Made by a program: the position numbers and the translations under genes. The notes under the pieces are model-generated. The model saw nothing but the letters and a program-made list of their open reading frames with translations. It ran no database searches and was not told the DNA's origin. DNA of 64,000 bases from GCA-2720865 sp047630275 (GTDB lineage: Bacteria > Bdellovibrionota > Bacteriovoracia > Bacteriovoracales > Bacteriovoracaceae). Below are positions 34,170 through 43,926 of this stretch, in pieces; the first letter of the stretch is position 1; each line of letters begins with the position of its first letter. The stretch is from contig JBLHVN010000001.1 of NCBI GenBank assembly GCA_047630275.1, positions 124,001 to 188,000 on the forward strand, given 5' to 3'.

Positions 34170-35231
34170 ATGATTAACAATGAACCACTCGTATCTGTCG
34201 TAATGCCCGTTTATAATGCTGAGAAGTATCTGGGCTCTGCTATAGAATCCATTTTAAATCAAAGCTATAAAAACCTTGAAATTATAATCGTTGATGACGC
34301 TTCAACCGACAATTCATTGTCAATTATAGAGAGCTTTAAAGATCCAAGAATTAAAATATTTAAAAATAAGTCGAACTTAAAGATCGTCAAGTCCTTAAAC
34401 CTAGGTATCTCTAAGGCTTCAGGCAAGTTTGTTGCAAGGATGGATGCCGATGATATTTCACACGAAGATAGGGTAAAAAAACAAGTTAGGTTTCTTCAAG
34501 ATAATGAAGAAATTGATATCTTAGGGACTAATATTTGGATTATTGATGAAAACTCACAAAGCCAAGGTAAGCTCCTTGAGTATCCTACCTCCCCTGAGGT
34601 TAATAAGCTTTTATTGGCAAAGTATTGCGTCTTAGCTCATCCTACTGTCATGTTTAGGAAAAAAATAATAGAAGAAAATGCAGAATTATATAGCGCGGAT
34701 TTTCCATGCGCTGAAGATTACGAGCTTTGGTTAAGGCTTTCAAAAAAATATAAGATTTCCAATCTCAAGGAGTTTCTTCTTTGGTATCGAGTTCATCCCT
34801 TTAGCCTAACTCAGAATAATTACTCAATCGGTATTGAGTCTGTTTGCAGGGCCATTCATAAGCATAATCCTCTCAAAATTGAAAACTTAGACCTTAGAGG
34901 GGCAAGATTAATTAGAAGACCCCAGGAAATTAAGATTTATAGCGACTTTGAGAAAACCTCGGAGATGTTTTTTGAAAGTATTGAATTAGCACTTGTAGAG
35001 AATGATTTAACTCAATCTGAGGTGGTAGAATTATTAAAGTGGAATGCACTATTTCAAATAAGGTCAATACTTCAAGTTGGCTTAAGCTTAAGAAAATTTA
35101 AATTCTCATCTCTTCGCTTAATAATACCTAGGAAGATCTTTATAATTCAAATCTTGAAGCTACTCTTCAGAGACATGCTGATATTATCTAAGATGAGAAA
35201 AATCTCTTTAGGAAAGATAAAAGTATCTTAG
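34170..35231 (+). CDS. Family 2 glycosyltransferase
   Basis: 353 residues from the ATG at 34170, which has GGAG five bases before it; a GTG two codons upstream overlaps that site. VSVVMPVYNAEKYLGSAI and EIIIVDDASTDNSL form the donor site, FVARMDADDISHEDR the metal site, and CAEDYELWLRLSKKY the ED base motif. GT2 transferase, substrate unknown. The C-terminus has a hydrophobic amphipathic stretch that could touch the membrane. Confidence 0.88.
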   Translation: MINNEPLVSVVMPVYNAEKYLGSAIESILNQSYKNLEIIIVDDASTDNSLSIIESFKDPRIKIFKNKSNLKIVKSLNLGISKASGKFVARMDADDISHEDRVKKQVRFLQDNEEIDILGTNIWIIDENSQSQGKLLEYPTSPEVNKLLLAKYCVLAHPTVMFRKKIIEENAELYSADFPCAEDYELWLRLSKKYKISNLKEFLLWYRVHPFSLTQNNYSIGIESVCRAIHKHNPLKIENLDLRGARLIRRPQEIKIYSDFEKTSEMFFESIELALVENDLTQSEVVELLKWNALFQIRSILQVGLSLRKFKFSSLRLIIPRKIFIIQILKLLFRDMLILSKMRKISLGKIKVS

Positions 35232-35250
35232 GCATGTCCGGATATTTTGT

Positions 35251-36414
35251 ATGAAGATCTTATTTACCTCGCCTCAATACTATCCTACCTCAAGTGGCGT
35301 ATCGAACGTTGTTAAATACTTAGCGGAAGGCCTTGTGGAGAAAGGGCACGAAGTTACAGTCTCGACAGAGAGTTTGCAAGGGATCTCAAATGAAGATCTA
35401 GTAAACGGAGTTAGGATCAAACGTTTTAATATTCCTTATCAAAAGTTTGTTGGATATGTGGGCGAAGTTGAAAAGTATCGTGATTTTATCAAAAGATTTC
35501 CCTGCGATGTGATGATAAATGAGTGCAGTCAATGTGGAACAACTGATGTCATTTTAGACTTGATCGGGGACCTTAAATGTAAGAAGATTTTTCACTCTCA
35601 TGGATTCTCTGGATTGAAGTTCAATTTTATTGATGTCTCAAATGGTATGAGATACTTCTTAGGGAGTATGTATAACTTTATCCGATTTAGAATTTTCTAC
35701 TTTCATTTTCATAAATATGCCAAAAGATATAACGAAATCATTAGCCTTTCTAAATCGAGTAGCTCAAATGCTTATCTTGAAAAATTTGGCCTGAAAAACT
35801 ATCTTATTTTAGATAATGCTGCTGATGATATTTTCACCTACCCTGACAGGTCAATCGTGAACACGTATAAACCTAAAGGCGATTATCTTATTTCAGTAGC
35901 TTATTATATGAGTATGAAAAATCAGAAAAAAATGATCGAGCACTTCTACAACCTTAAAAGCGTGAAGGAACTTTCACTGGTAATGATTGGCGAAAGTGAA
36001 ACACCTTATTTGAAAGAGCTTAAAAAATATAAATTAAAACTCGACAAAGAAAAAGGTGAACGGAAGGTTATTTTTCATACTGGTATCCACAGAGAGCTAA
36101 TTCCTTCTTTTATAGAAGGAGCTAAATTGTATCTCGTAACTAGTAAGCAAGAAGAGTACTCAGTTTCACTTATTGAAGCGATGATGCTAGGAGTCCCATT
36201 TGTTAGTACAAATGTCGGGAATGCTAAAGACCTACCTGGAGGAATAACTGTTGAAGAAAATGAAGATTTTTCAAAGAAAATAGAAATGCTGTTAAGTGAC
36301 AATAAGTTATATGAGGAACTGTCTTCAAAAGGAAAAGAGTTTGCAAGAGAGAGATGCACGAAAGATAAAGCAGTTGAAAAAATAGAATCTATCATTAAAG
36401 AAGTTTGTCTTTAA
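35251..36414 (+). CDS. Family 4 glycosyltransferase
   Basis: 387 residues. ILFTSPQYYPTSSGVSNVV and GLVEKGHEVTV are a GT4 N-terminal domain. The C-terminal domain has LYLVTSKQEEYSVSLIEAM (an E-x7-E variant) and GVPFVSTNVGNAKDLPGG. Retaining sugar transferase in repeat-unit assembly. Stop and next start overlap as TAATG, so translation of the flippase is probably coupled to it. Confidence 0.87.
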   Translation: MKILFTSPQYYPTSSGVSNVVKYLAEGLVEKGHEVTVSTESLQGISNEDLVNGVRIKRFNIPYQKFVGYVGEVEKYRDFIKRFPCDVMINECSQCGTTDVILDLIGDLKCKKIFHSHGFSGLKFNFIDVSNGMRYFLGSMYNFIRFRIFYFHFHKYAKRYNEIISLSKSSSSNAYLEKFGLKNYLILDNAADDIFTYPDRSIVNTYKPKGDYLISVAYYMSMKNQKKMIEHFYNLKSVKELSLVMIGESETPYLKELKKYKLKLDKEKGERKVIFHTGIHRELIPSFIEGAKLYLVTSKQEEYSVSLIEAMMLGVPFVSTNVGNAKDLPGGITVEENEDFSKKIEMLLSDNKLYEELSSKGKEFARERCTKDKAVEKIESIIKEVCL

Positions 36415-37745
36415 TGCTTGGCTTTAATATAAAAAAGTTTATTAAAGAAAATAAATTATTCAATAATTTTACTACTCAGTTTATAGGTCAAAACCTCTCA
36501 GCAGTATTACAACTGATAAACCTAAGCTTGCTAATCTCATATTTAGGAGCTGAAAAAAATGGGGTTTTGATCTCAGTTCAGGTTTATTGTTACTTAATGA
36601 GTGATTTATTAAGTGTCCAATCTGCAAGTTCTATTATTGCCTATGTTTCTGAATCACTTAAGGATAAAAACAAAGTCTTAGCTATTACCTATATTAAAAT
36701 AGGATTCTTGTTAGACATCCTGCTTGGAGCAGTTGCAGCCATAATTGGATACTTGCTGCTCGATTTGTCGGTAAAATACTTTAATTGGTCAAAAGAGATC
36801 TCTGGTTATATTTCTGTTTATTTATTTGTTTGCTTTTTCCGCTTCATGTATACGGGGACAGCTCTTGGCATACTTAGGCTTAGAGAGAAATATTTTCAAA
36901 TATCTATTGTTAAAAATATCTATCAACTATTGAGATTGGTATCAATTGGTTTCTATTTTTATTCTACTCCAGGAATATATACAGTTATATTGATAGAACT
37001 AATCCTAGAGTGTGCTAGAGACCTACTATTCCTATTGTTTGCGATTATGGAAACTAATAAGATTCTTCCTTCGATAGAAGAAAATCGGGGAGTCGTAAAG
37101 CCCGAACAAGTTAAAAGCTTTATCAAATTTAACTTAGCAAATGGGATTTCATTAACCGCTGATGTTATTCTAGGCCATTTAAGTAGTCTCTATATTTCCA
37201 AGTTTGTAGGATTTGATTCGGTAACGATCTTTAGAGTATTGGAGAGAATCGGAGGAGTCTTTTTAAGGTTTACTGCTCCATTGTCCGAGGTATTGTACCC
37301 AGAAATATGTGTATTAATTTCTGAGGGAAAGGGAAAAATAGCCAATAATATCGTTAAAAAATTATCTTTGGGTATATTTTCTTCAACCTCCATCGTATTA
37401 ATACTTTTAGGCGTTTTTTATGAAAACTGGATGACTTTTTTCGTTACGAATCCGCAAGATTTCTACATACTGACCGTGTATGCCTTAATTTTCGCTGGTT
37501 TCAATGCGTCGGTATCCGCATTTCATCAACTTTTTATGGCCTATAGATTTGTTAAGGTTAACTCTTACCTAACTGTCATTTTGAACATCATTTACTTATG
37601 CCTACTATCTAAAGTATTGAGTTCTTATGGTTTAGAAGGGATGGTGTTGCTTCAATTGAGTCAGTCAATAATTATGATCGCTTTTAAATACTTGTATTTT
37701 TCTATTAAATTAAAAAAATCAGGTTACTCCGTCTTTGTTAATTAA
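36414..37745 (+). CDS. Wzx-like oligosaccharide flippase
   Basis: 443 residues from the ATG at 36414 (sharing one base with the previous stop). About 12 predicted membrane helices. The N-terminus TTQFIGQNLSAVLQLINLSLL and mid-protein FIKFNLANGISLTADVILG fit the MOP-superfamily polysaccharide exporters. It would move undecaprenyl-linked repeat units to the periplasmic face. Sequence identity across this family is low, so the call rests on topology, length and context. It precedes two polymerase-like genes, which supports it. Confidence 0.8.
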   Translation: MLGFNIKKFIKENKLFNNFTTQFIGQNLSAVLQLINLSLLISYLGAEKNGVLISVQVYCYLMSDLLSVQSASSIIAYVSESLKDKNKVLAITYIKIGFLLDILLGAVAAIIGYLLLDLSVKYFNWSKEISGYISVYLFVCFFRFMYTGTALGILRLREKYFQISIVKNIYQLLRLVSIGFYFYSTPGIYTVILIELILECARDLLFLLFAIMETNKILPSIEENRGVVKPEQVKSFIKFNLANGISLTADVILGHLSSLYISKFVGFDSVTIFRVLERIGGVFLRFTAPLSEVLYPEICVLISEGKGKIANNIVKKLSLGIFSSTSIVLILLGVFYENWMTFFVTNPQDFYILTVYALIFAGFNASVSAFHQLFMAYRFVKVNSYLTVILNIIYLCLLSKVLSSYGLEGMVLLQLSQSIIMIAFKYLYFSIKLKKSGYSVFVN

Positions 37746-37846
37746 GAATTTTTTCTTTTAATAAAGTGTCCTGATCAACTTGTATAACCTAAACGAGAGT
37801 TAAATCACTGGTATGCTGACCCAAAGTATTTTGGTAAAATTTGACT

Positions 37847-38965
37847 ATGTTAAAGCTAAAACGTCTCGTAAAGATGACACCTTTTTATATTTGGTCGGGC
37901 TGGATTAGGAAACCAAACAAACTTCATGTTTTCATGCCTATTCTAGGCCTTGTACAATTAATTAAAAGTAAGCGTATACCAGATCGATTAACAACTTTAT
38001 TTCTTTTAATATTTTTAACCCCTCTGATAATTTCATTAGTTAACTTTGACCTCTACGGGATAAAACGGGCTTCGCTTACCGCTTTACTGATCTATTTTTC
38101 AATTTTCTTAAGAGAAAACTATTCGAAAGATGAGTTAGTATTATTTCTAAGGAATGGTGTATTCTTATATGTCTTTGTCTTTATTTTAGAGTTTCTTTTA
38201 GCTCCTTATATTCAAATGAAATATATCTTTCCTGGAATCTCAGAGTTTAGATTACCTATTTTAAATGGTGGCACAGGGTTTTCTAATCATACAGGGATGT
38301 TTTTGGCAGGCGCTTTTGGTTTTTTTTTATTTCAGCGGAAAAGAAAACTTGCACTACTTTCATTCTTAGCAATCATCCCAACTTGGAGTAGGTTTGCTTT
38401 AATTTCGGTGCTGGTGTTTTTATTATTCTTTTTAATTAATAAAATCTCTAGGAAAATCATGCTTTATGCTTCTTACAGTATGGTCATCATTTGCTTCTTA
38501 AGCCCCCTATTGCACATCGGGGTTGAAAAAGGTCTAGGGGAAGATTTAAAGAAAAAAGTAGCAGTATTTTCTCATGACAGGACAATTCTTCCACTAATAT
38601 TTTTAGAAGTATTTAAGGATAACCCCTTAGGGGTAGGGGTTGATAGATCCCAAGATTATTATATGGATTATCGTCACAAAGGAAGTTCACTCTTAGAAAA
38701 TAAAACTATTCAACTTGTTTATAAGAGTATTGGGCCTCATAATACTTTTATAAAGATCCTTTGTGAGTATGGTTTCCTTTCTTATCTTTTCTTTGCTGCC
38801 TTTACCTTTCAATTATTGCGAAGAGATTTTTTGACTAACAATGGAGATTTTGCTCCTGTTTTTAGTATAACTATAATGGGATATCTCTCTCTGAATGGCT
38901 TTACTGAATTCTTTTTATATTGGTTAATAGCAATTATGTGCATGGGAAAAGATAAGAATGATTAA
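37847..38965 (+). CDS. O-antigen polymerase/ligase-like membrane protein
   Basis: 372 residues from the ATG at 37847; an in-frame TTG lies two codons upstream and neither has a clear ribosome site. About ten hydrophobic helices. The Wzy_C region is visible: DRTILPLIFLEVFKDNPLG with a GVGVDRS turn, then IGPHNTFIKILCEYGF (the HN-x3-E-x-G motif of Wzy and WaaL periplasmic loops). Wzy or WaaL cannot be distinguished. It overlaps the next, similar gene by eight bases. Confidence 0.75.
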   Translation: MLKLKRLVKMTPFYIWSGWIRKPNKLHVFMPILGLVQLIKSKRIPDRLTTLFLLIFLTPLIISLVNFDLYGIKRASLTALLIYFSIFLRENYSKDELVLFLRNGVFLYVFVFILEFLLAPYIQMKYIFPGISEFRLPILNGGTGFSNHTGMFLAGAFGFFLFQRKRKLALLSFLAIIPTWSRFALISVLVFLLFFLINKISRKIMLYASYSMVIICFLSPLLHIGVEKGLGEDLKKKVAVFSHDRTILPLIFLEVFKDNPLGVGVDRSQDYYMDYRHKGSSLLENKTIQLVYKSIGPHNTFIKILCEYGFLSYLFFAAFTFQLLRRDFLTNNGDFAPVFSITIMGYLSLNGFTEFFLYWLIAIMCMGKDKND

Positions 38966-40133
38966 TAAAAAGTTAAATGATATTTTAGATAAGATATTGC
39001 CATCTTTCATTTTTATTATTTTAGCATTAAGTATTTTAAAATATCCATTTGGCTTTAAGGTTTACTTAAACATTATTCCTATTCTATTGGGCTTATTCTA
39101 CATTTTGGTTAAGAGAAATCTCCATAATGTGTTTACCCCCATGCTGGTCCTCCTTTTTCTAGGGACAGGCGTTAGTCTTTACTTTTTTGATATCAAAAGC
39201 TTTTTAAGATTAAGCCAGGTACTGTGTATGCTGGGTTTTGCGACATTTATGATTGAAAGTAGACTAACAAACTTAAATCATTTCTTTAGAGTGATTTTTT
39301 CAATCAGTATTCTCATCTTTGTAATAGAATTTTTGTTTTTCAAGAATCCTTTTCTTGTAAGAAGCTATCTTGGGTTCAATTTTTATAGATTAAATGGCCC
39401 CGTTGGAGAAGTAAACTATTCCGGAATTCTGTTAAGCTTAGCCGGAGTTCTCGCATTATTCTCTAATAATAAAAAATATTATTTTATTGCTTGCCTGTGT
39501 TGGTTCTTTACATTCTCCAGAACGAGTCTTCTTGTTCTGATAATTGGTCCAATTCTTTTGGGAATAAATTATTGTATTCGCAAGGACAAGGTAAAGTATT
39601 GGATTAATAATTTTTTGTTAACAAGCCTATACTTAACGCCTGCTTTTATTTATTTGATTAATCATTTCTTTGCTTTAGAAGCTAAGGTTTGGCTGGAAAA
39701 TATGAGTAGTGGTAGGCTTTACTTGATGATTCCCTATGTAAACATGGGACTAGATTACCCTCTTGGGGTAGGTTATTTTCGGGGTCTGGATTATTATGCT
39801 GAATACCTTTCTCCCATTAAAGAATTGGTCAATTCCATAAGAAATTCTCAAATAAATGAACAGCACAGTATTTTCATTCAAGTTTTCTCAGAATTTGGAT
39901 TTATCGGTTATGGGATTTTTGTTTGTTTTTTGATTAACCTAGTGGCCAAGATTAGAGAAAAACATGGTGAAAATGAAGTGGCAATACTGTTATGTGCCTT
40001 AATAGGGTACAGCTTGCTAAATGGTCTAAATGATATGATCTTTTACCTCATTATCGCATATAGTCTTAGGTCCGGAGACTGGAGCCCTGAGAAGAAGGAT
40101 TGTGCGACGCATAGGGCGAATGAATTATTGTAA
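38958..40133 (+). CDS. Second O-antigen polymerase-like membrane protein
   Basis: 391 residues, about ten membrane helices. It repeats the architecture of the upstream gene: SGRLYLMIPYVNMGLDYPLG and GVGYFRGLD, then NEQHSIFIQVFSEFGF, where QHS-x5-SEFG replaces the HN-type loop. Loop-flanking helices match as well (GYSLLNGLNDMIFYLI here, GYLSLNGFTEFFLYWLIAIM upstream). The two appear to be tandem paralogues with different loops, possibly one polymerase and one ligase or two linkage-specific polymerases. Confidence 0.72.
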   Translation: MINKKLNDILDKILPSFIFIILALSILKYPFGFKVYLNIIPILLGLFYILVKRNLHNVFTPMLVLLFLGTGVSLYFFDIKSFLRLSQVLCMLGFATFMIESRLTNLNHFFRVIFSISILIFVIEFLFFKNPFLVRSYLGFNFYRLNGPVGEVNYSGILLSLAGVLALFSNNKKYYFIACLCWFFTFSRTSLLVLIIGPILLGINYCIRKDKVKYWINNFLLTSLYLTPAFIYLINHFFALEAKVWLENMSSGRLYLMIPYVNMGLDYPLGVGYFRGLDYYAEYLSPIKELVNSIRNSQINEQHSIFIQVFSEFGFIGYGIFVCFLINLVAKIREKHGENEVAILLCALIGYSLLNGLNDMIFYLIIAYSLRSGDWSPEKKDCATHRANELL

Positions 40134-40174
40134 AGAAAATTTGCTTTGCTTAGCGGCGATGATATAAATCCTAA

Positions 40175-42061
40175 ATGCTAAAGTCATTACGAAACCCACG
40201 AATACTCATTGCATTTTTGTACGACGCGATAGTTAGCTTAGTGGCTTTTGTTGCAGCTATTTCAATTCGATTTGAGACGATTGATTTGAGAAGTGTCTCT
40301 ATTGTCGAGCTCCCGAGTATTGCCTGTGTGGTCTTCTTTTCTCAGGTTACATGTTTTTATCTAACCGGATTGTATCGTGGGGTTTGGCGCTTTAGTTCAA
40401 CACATGATCTAGTAAGGGTTCTTAAGGGTGCCACTCTTGGGGTCCTGCTAAGTATTGTAGGAGTCTTTCTATTCAATAGGCTTGAGACAGTCCCACGCTC
40501 TGCTTTTATTATAGATTGGCTTTTATTAGTTATGGGTCTTGGTGGAGGTCGATTTATATATCGAATCTGGAAGGATCTTAATGTAAATACGTCAAAAGAA
40601 ACAAAAGGCCATAGTAAAAGAACAAAGGTTCTCATTGTTGGAGCAGGGGTTGCAGGAAATAAAATTGCTAAAGATATAATCTCCAATCCCAGCTTAAATC
40701 TCAAAATAGTTGGTTTTATTGACGACAATCCATTTATGAGTGACCGCCTCTTAAATAATGTAAAAGTTGTTGGGAATAGTTCTCAGTTACCGTTATTGAT
40801 AAAAACGCTTGGGGCAGAAAAAGTTATTATCGCTATTCCATCGGCAACAGGAGAAGAAATTAAGAATATAGTTCGCCAATGTGAACACTCAAAAGTCGAA
40901 TTTAAAATCCTCCCTAAGATTAGTCATTTATTGAGTGATAGAGTTTCCGTATCCCTTTTACGAAATATTAAATTAGAAGATTTGTTAGGTAGGGAGCCCA
41001 TAAGACTTGAGCAAGACTTTGTTAAAGGAATGATTGAAGGAAAAACGGTCTTGGTTTCTGGAAGTGGGGGATCAATAGGGAGCGAGCTTTGTAGGCAATT
41101 AACACAATTTGATCCGCTGAAAATTATCTTGCTGGAAATTTCAGAGTTCTTTTTGTACCAAGTCGAACAAGAATTCATTGAAAAATTTCCCGAAGTGGAA
41201 ATCGTTTCACTTGTAGGTGATGTCAGAAATAGAGAAAGAGTGGATTCAATTTTTGATATATATAGACCTGAACTCGTAATCCATGCCGCTGCATACAAGC
41301 ATGTTCCTATGATGGAAAAAAACCCTATTGAAGCAATCAGAACAAATATTCTAGGAACATATATATTGAGTGAAATTGCCATAAAATATAGCGCCGAAAA
41401 ATTTGTAATGATTTCAACTGATAAGGCGGTAAACCCTACAAATATTATGGGCGCGTCTAAAAGAATTGCCGAAATGGTTTGCAGAAAGAGGCATGAGAGT
41501 AAAACGAAAACAAGTTTTATAACGGTAAGATTTGGAAATGTTCTAGGTAGTAATGGTTCAGTAATTCCTTTGTTTCAAAAAATGATAGAGGAAGGGAAAG
41601 ATCTACCGGTAACCCATCCAGATATAGAAAGATTTTTTATGTCAATTCCTGAGGCCTGTCAGCTTGTTCTTCAGGCTGCATCTATGGGTGATGGTGGTGA
41701 GATCTTTGTACTTGATATGGGGAACCCTGTGAAAATAATGGACCTTGCCAAGGAAATGATTAAATTAGCTGGCTTAGAGCTTGGCAAGGACATAAATATT
41801 AAGATCGTAGGCCTTAGACCTGGAGAGAAGCTTTATGAAGAGCTATTCTCGTCTGATGAAAACCTTTATAAGACAAAACACGAAAAAGTTAAAGTAGCTG
41901 AAAGCAGAGGTATAAATTCCCAATTTGATGAGCTTCTAGCTACTTTGATTACTTTGCCAATTAATTCTGATTTCCATGAAATATCTAAGAACCTTAAAAA
42001 GATCTTACCTGAGTTTTCCCCTGACTCGGAAAAAGAACTATTCTCTAGAAATATCAATTAA
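40175..42061 (+). CDS. Membrane-bound NDP-sugar 4,6-dehydratase (WbpM/FlaA1/CapD type)
   Basis: 628 residues. Four N-terminal helices (to about residue 120) precede a Rossmann CoA-like domain (VLIVGAGVAGNKIAKDI) and a second dehydratase domain with VLVSGSGGSIGSELCRQL. STDKAVNPTNIMGASKRIAE holds the active site with Met in place of Tyr, as in WbpM. LRPGEKLYEELFSSDE is the C-terminal mark. It makes UDP-4-keto-6-deoxy-HexNAc at the membrane, precursor of QuiNAc- and FucNAc-type and bacillosamine-type sugars. No dedicated 4-aminotransferase is adjacent. Confidence 0.92.
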   Translation: MLKSLRNPRILIAFLYDAIVSLVAFVAAISIRFETIDLRSVSIVELPSIACVVFFSQVTCFYLTGLYRGVWRFSSTHDLVRVLKGATLGVLLSIVGVFLFNRLETVPRSAFIIDWLLLVMGLGGGRFIYRIWKDLNVNTSKETKGHSKRTKVLIVGAGVAGNKIAKDIISNPSLNLKIVGFIDDNPFMSDRLLNNVKVVGNSSQLPLLIKTLGAEKVIIAIPSATGEEIKNIVRQCEHSKVEFKILPKISHLLSDRVSVSLLRNIKLEDLLGREPIRLEQDFVKGMIEGKTVLVSGSGGSIGSELCRQLTQFDPLKIILLEISEFFLYQVEQEFIEKFPEVEIVSLVGDVRNRERVDSIFDIYRPELVIHAAAYKHVPMMEKNPIEAIRTNILGTYILSEIAIKYSAEKFVMISTDKAVNPTNIMGASKRIAEMVCRKRHESKTKTSFITVRFGNVLGSNGSVIPLFQKMIEEGKDLPVTHPDIERFFMSIPEACQLVLQAASMGDGGEIFVLDMGNPVKIMDLAKEMIKLAGLELGKDINIKIVGLRPGEKLYEELFSSDENLYKTKHEKVKVAESRGINSQFDELLATLITLPINSDFHEISKNLKKILPEFSPDSEKELFSRNIN

Positions 42062-42187
42062 TTGGTAAGGCTTCACTTTATATTGAGATAAAATAATGTT
42101 GCATCGCTCAGAGCCTTCTAGACTGAAATTGTTCAGCTAAAATTCGACTAGTTAAGCCTAGATTCTGGTAGTAAACTCTAAGAATCA

Positions 42188-43003
42188 ATGAAAATTAGTA
42201 TAGTAACTCCCACATTCAACTCAGAAAAGACTATAGAACGAACCATTCGCTCAATTTTAAACCAAAATCTTTTTGATCTCGAAATAATCTTAGTCGACAA
42301 CGAAAGTTCTGATGAAACAGTTTCAATCGCTCAAAACCTTATGGAAGGTAGATCAGAAAAACTCCTCACTATAGTAGAAAAGGATTCAGGCATATCGGAT
42401 GCATTTTCAAAAGGGGTATTAGCCTCATCTTCTGAAGTTGTCGGAATTCTTAATAGTGATGATGAATACTTTAACAGTAAGGTTTTAAATAGGGTGATGA
42501 AAGCCTTTGAAGACCCTAACGTTGATTTTGTTCATGGAGATATGCTTTTTATTGATGACAAGCACGGTACAAATATTAGAAAACCGTTAATGTGTTCACT
42601 CAAGTATGCAATGCCGATAAATCACCCAACATTTTTCTTACGTAAAAAGGTTTACAATGAAATTGGTGTCTTCAAATTAGATTATAGATTTGCAATGGAC
42701 TTTGAATTAATGTGCAGAATGTATAGGGATGCTGAAACTTGTAAATACAAAGGATTTTATTTGAGTGGTGATCCGATCGTGTCAATGTATGCCGGTGGAG
42801 TTTCTTGGACTCATGAACTTAAGTCTATTGATGAAGTAGAGAAGGCCCTGAAAGCCTATGGTTTCTGGGACGCTGAAGCTAAAAAACACCAAGACAATAG
42901 AAGAAGAAGAATTAAAATAAAGAATTTTCTGATGCGCTTGAGACTAGATCCTCTGGTTAAAGTTTGGCGTAGGCTTAAGTGGAATAATAATGGAAAGCAG
43001 TGA
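42188..43003 (+). CDS. Family 2 glycosyltransferase, WcaE/WfgS-like
   Basis: 271 residues. ISIVTPTFNSEKTIERTIRS, LVDNESSDETVS and VEKDSGISDAFSKGV are typical of this GT2 subgroup, in which a Asp-Ser-Gly-Ile-x-Asp-Ala segment precedes the metal site GILNSDDEY. HPTFFLRKKVYNEIG and AMDFELMCRMY complete the fold. It overlaps the following glycosyltransferase by 14 bases. A cytoplasmic transferase of unknown linkage. Confidence 0.88.
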   Translation: MKISIVTPTFNSEKTIERTIRSILNQNLFDLEIILVDNESSDETVSIAQNLMEGRSEKLLTIVEKDSGISDAFSKGVLASSSEVVGILNSDDEYFNSKVLNRVMKAFEDPNVDFVHGDMLFIDDKHGTNIRKPLMCSLKYAMPINHPTFFLRKKVYNEIGVFKLDYRFAMDFELMCRMYRDAETCKYKGFYLSGDPIVSMYAGGVSWTHELKSIDEVEKALKAYGFWDAEAKKHQDNRRRRIKIKNFLMRLRLDPLVKVWRRLKWNNNGKQ

Positions 43004-43913
43004 ACTCTCGGTCTTTATTCCAACTTATAAAAGAAATAGAGAACTCAAGGAAGCCTTAGATTCATTAATTCCCCAAGTGAAGCCTTACAATATACCTATT
43101 ATTATTTCTAATAATAGTATCAATACGGCAACCAAGGATCTTGTTGAGAGTTATTCTTATGCTGAGTTGTTTTTTTACGAAAATGAAGAAAATCTAGGGA
43201 TAGATTTAAATATGCTTAAATCTTTAGAGCTATGTAAGACTCGCTATTGTCTTATGCTGGGGGATGATGATCTCTTGCTCGAAGGTGGTATAAAATATTT
43301 ATTAGAAGAAGTTAATGAAGACTTTTCAGGTGTTATCTTTAATTCGTATTCTGCTGATACTAATTCGAATATAAAAGGAATAACCCTAAAAAAAGAAAAC
43401 TTAAGGTTTATTGAAACCAAAGGAACTCTTAAAAGGCTGTGGAATAAAATGCACTTTGGGACACTCCTTTTAAATATAGAAGAAGCTCAAAAGCTTCCCC
43501 TTGATGAGTTTGTAGGAACCTTGCATGCCTATAGTGCTATTCCATTTATCCTTTTATCTGAGTTGAAGCTTCCTATTTTTGTCTTATCAAAACCAATCGT
43601 ATTGTTGAGAGATGGAGATAAGACCTATCAGCCTAGTATCGCAAAGGTTTTATTAGTCGATTGTGTTAAATGGTTAAGTCTAATGGAGAAATACTACGGA
43701 AATGAAGCTATTGAAATCAAGAATGATTACTTTAAGAAAGATTTTTCAACGGGAAAGCTTTTAAAGTATTTAAACTATGAAGGGATCGAGATTAGTACGT
43801 TTTCAGAAGTGCCTAGTTATTTAAAAAACAAAATAAAGATAATCTTAAGTGTGCCTTTCATTATAAGAAGAGTCATTGTTTCAAGCGCGCTTTTGATAAA
43901 AAGATTGATTTAA
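42990..43913 (+). CDS. Family 2 glycosyltransferase (GT-A), variant
   Basis: 307 residues. LSVFIPTYKRNRELKEALDSL begins the GT-A domain and YCLMLGDDDLLLEGG is the metal site. The acceptor half (about 140-250) lacks a clear ED base motif, so its activity class is less sure. The start overlaps the upstream GT2 by 14 bases and a methyltransferase follows 13 bases later. Confidence 0.82.
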   Translation: MESSELSVFIPTYKRNRELKEALDSLIPQVKPYNIPIIISNNSINTATKDLVESYSYAELFFYENEENLGIDLNMLKSLELCKTRYCLMLGDDDLLLEGGIKYLLEEVNEDFSGVIFNSYSADTNSNIKGITLKKENLRFIETKGTLKRLWNKMHFGTLLLNIEEAQKLPLDEFVGTLHAYSAIPFILLSELKLPIFVLSKPIVLLRDGDKTYQPSIAKVLLVDCVKWLSLMEKYYGNEAIEIKNDYFKKDFSTGKLLKYLNYEGIEISTFSEVPSYLKNKIKIILSVPFIIRRVIVSSALLIKRLI

Positions 43914-43926
43914 GAATGGAGAGATT

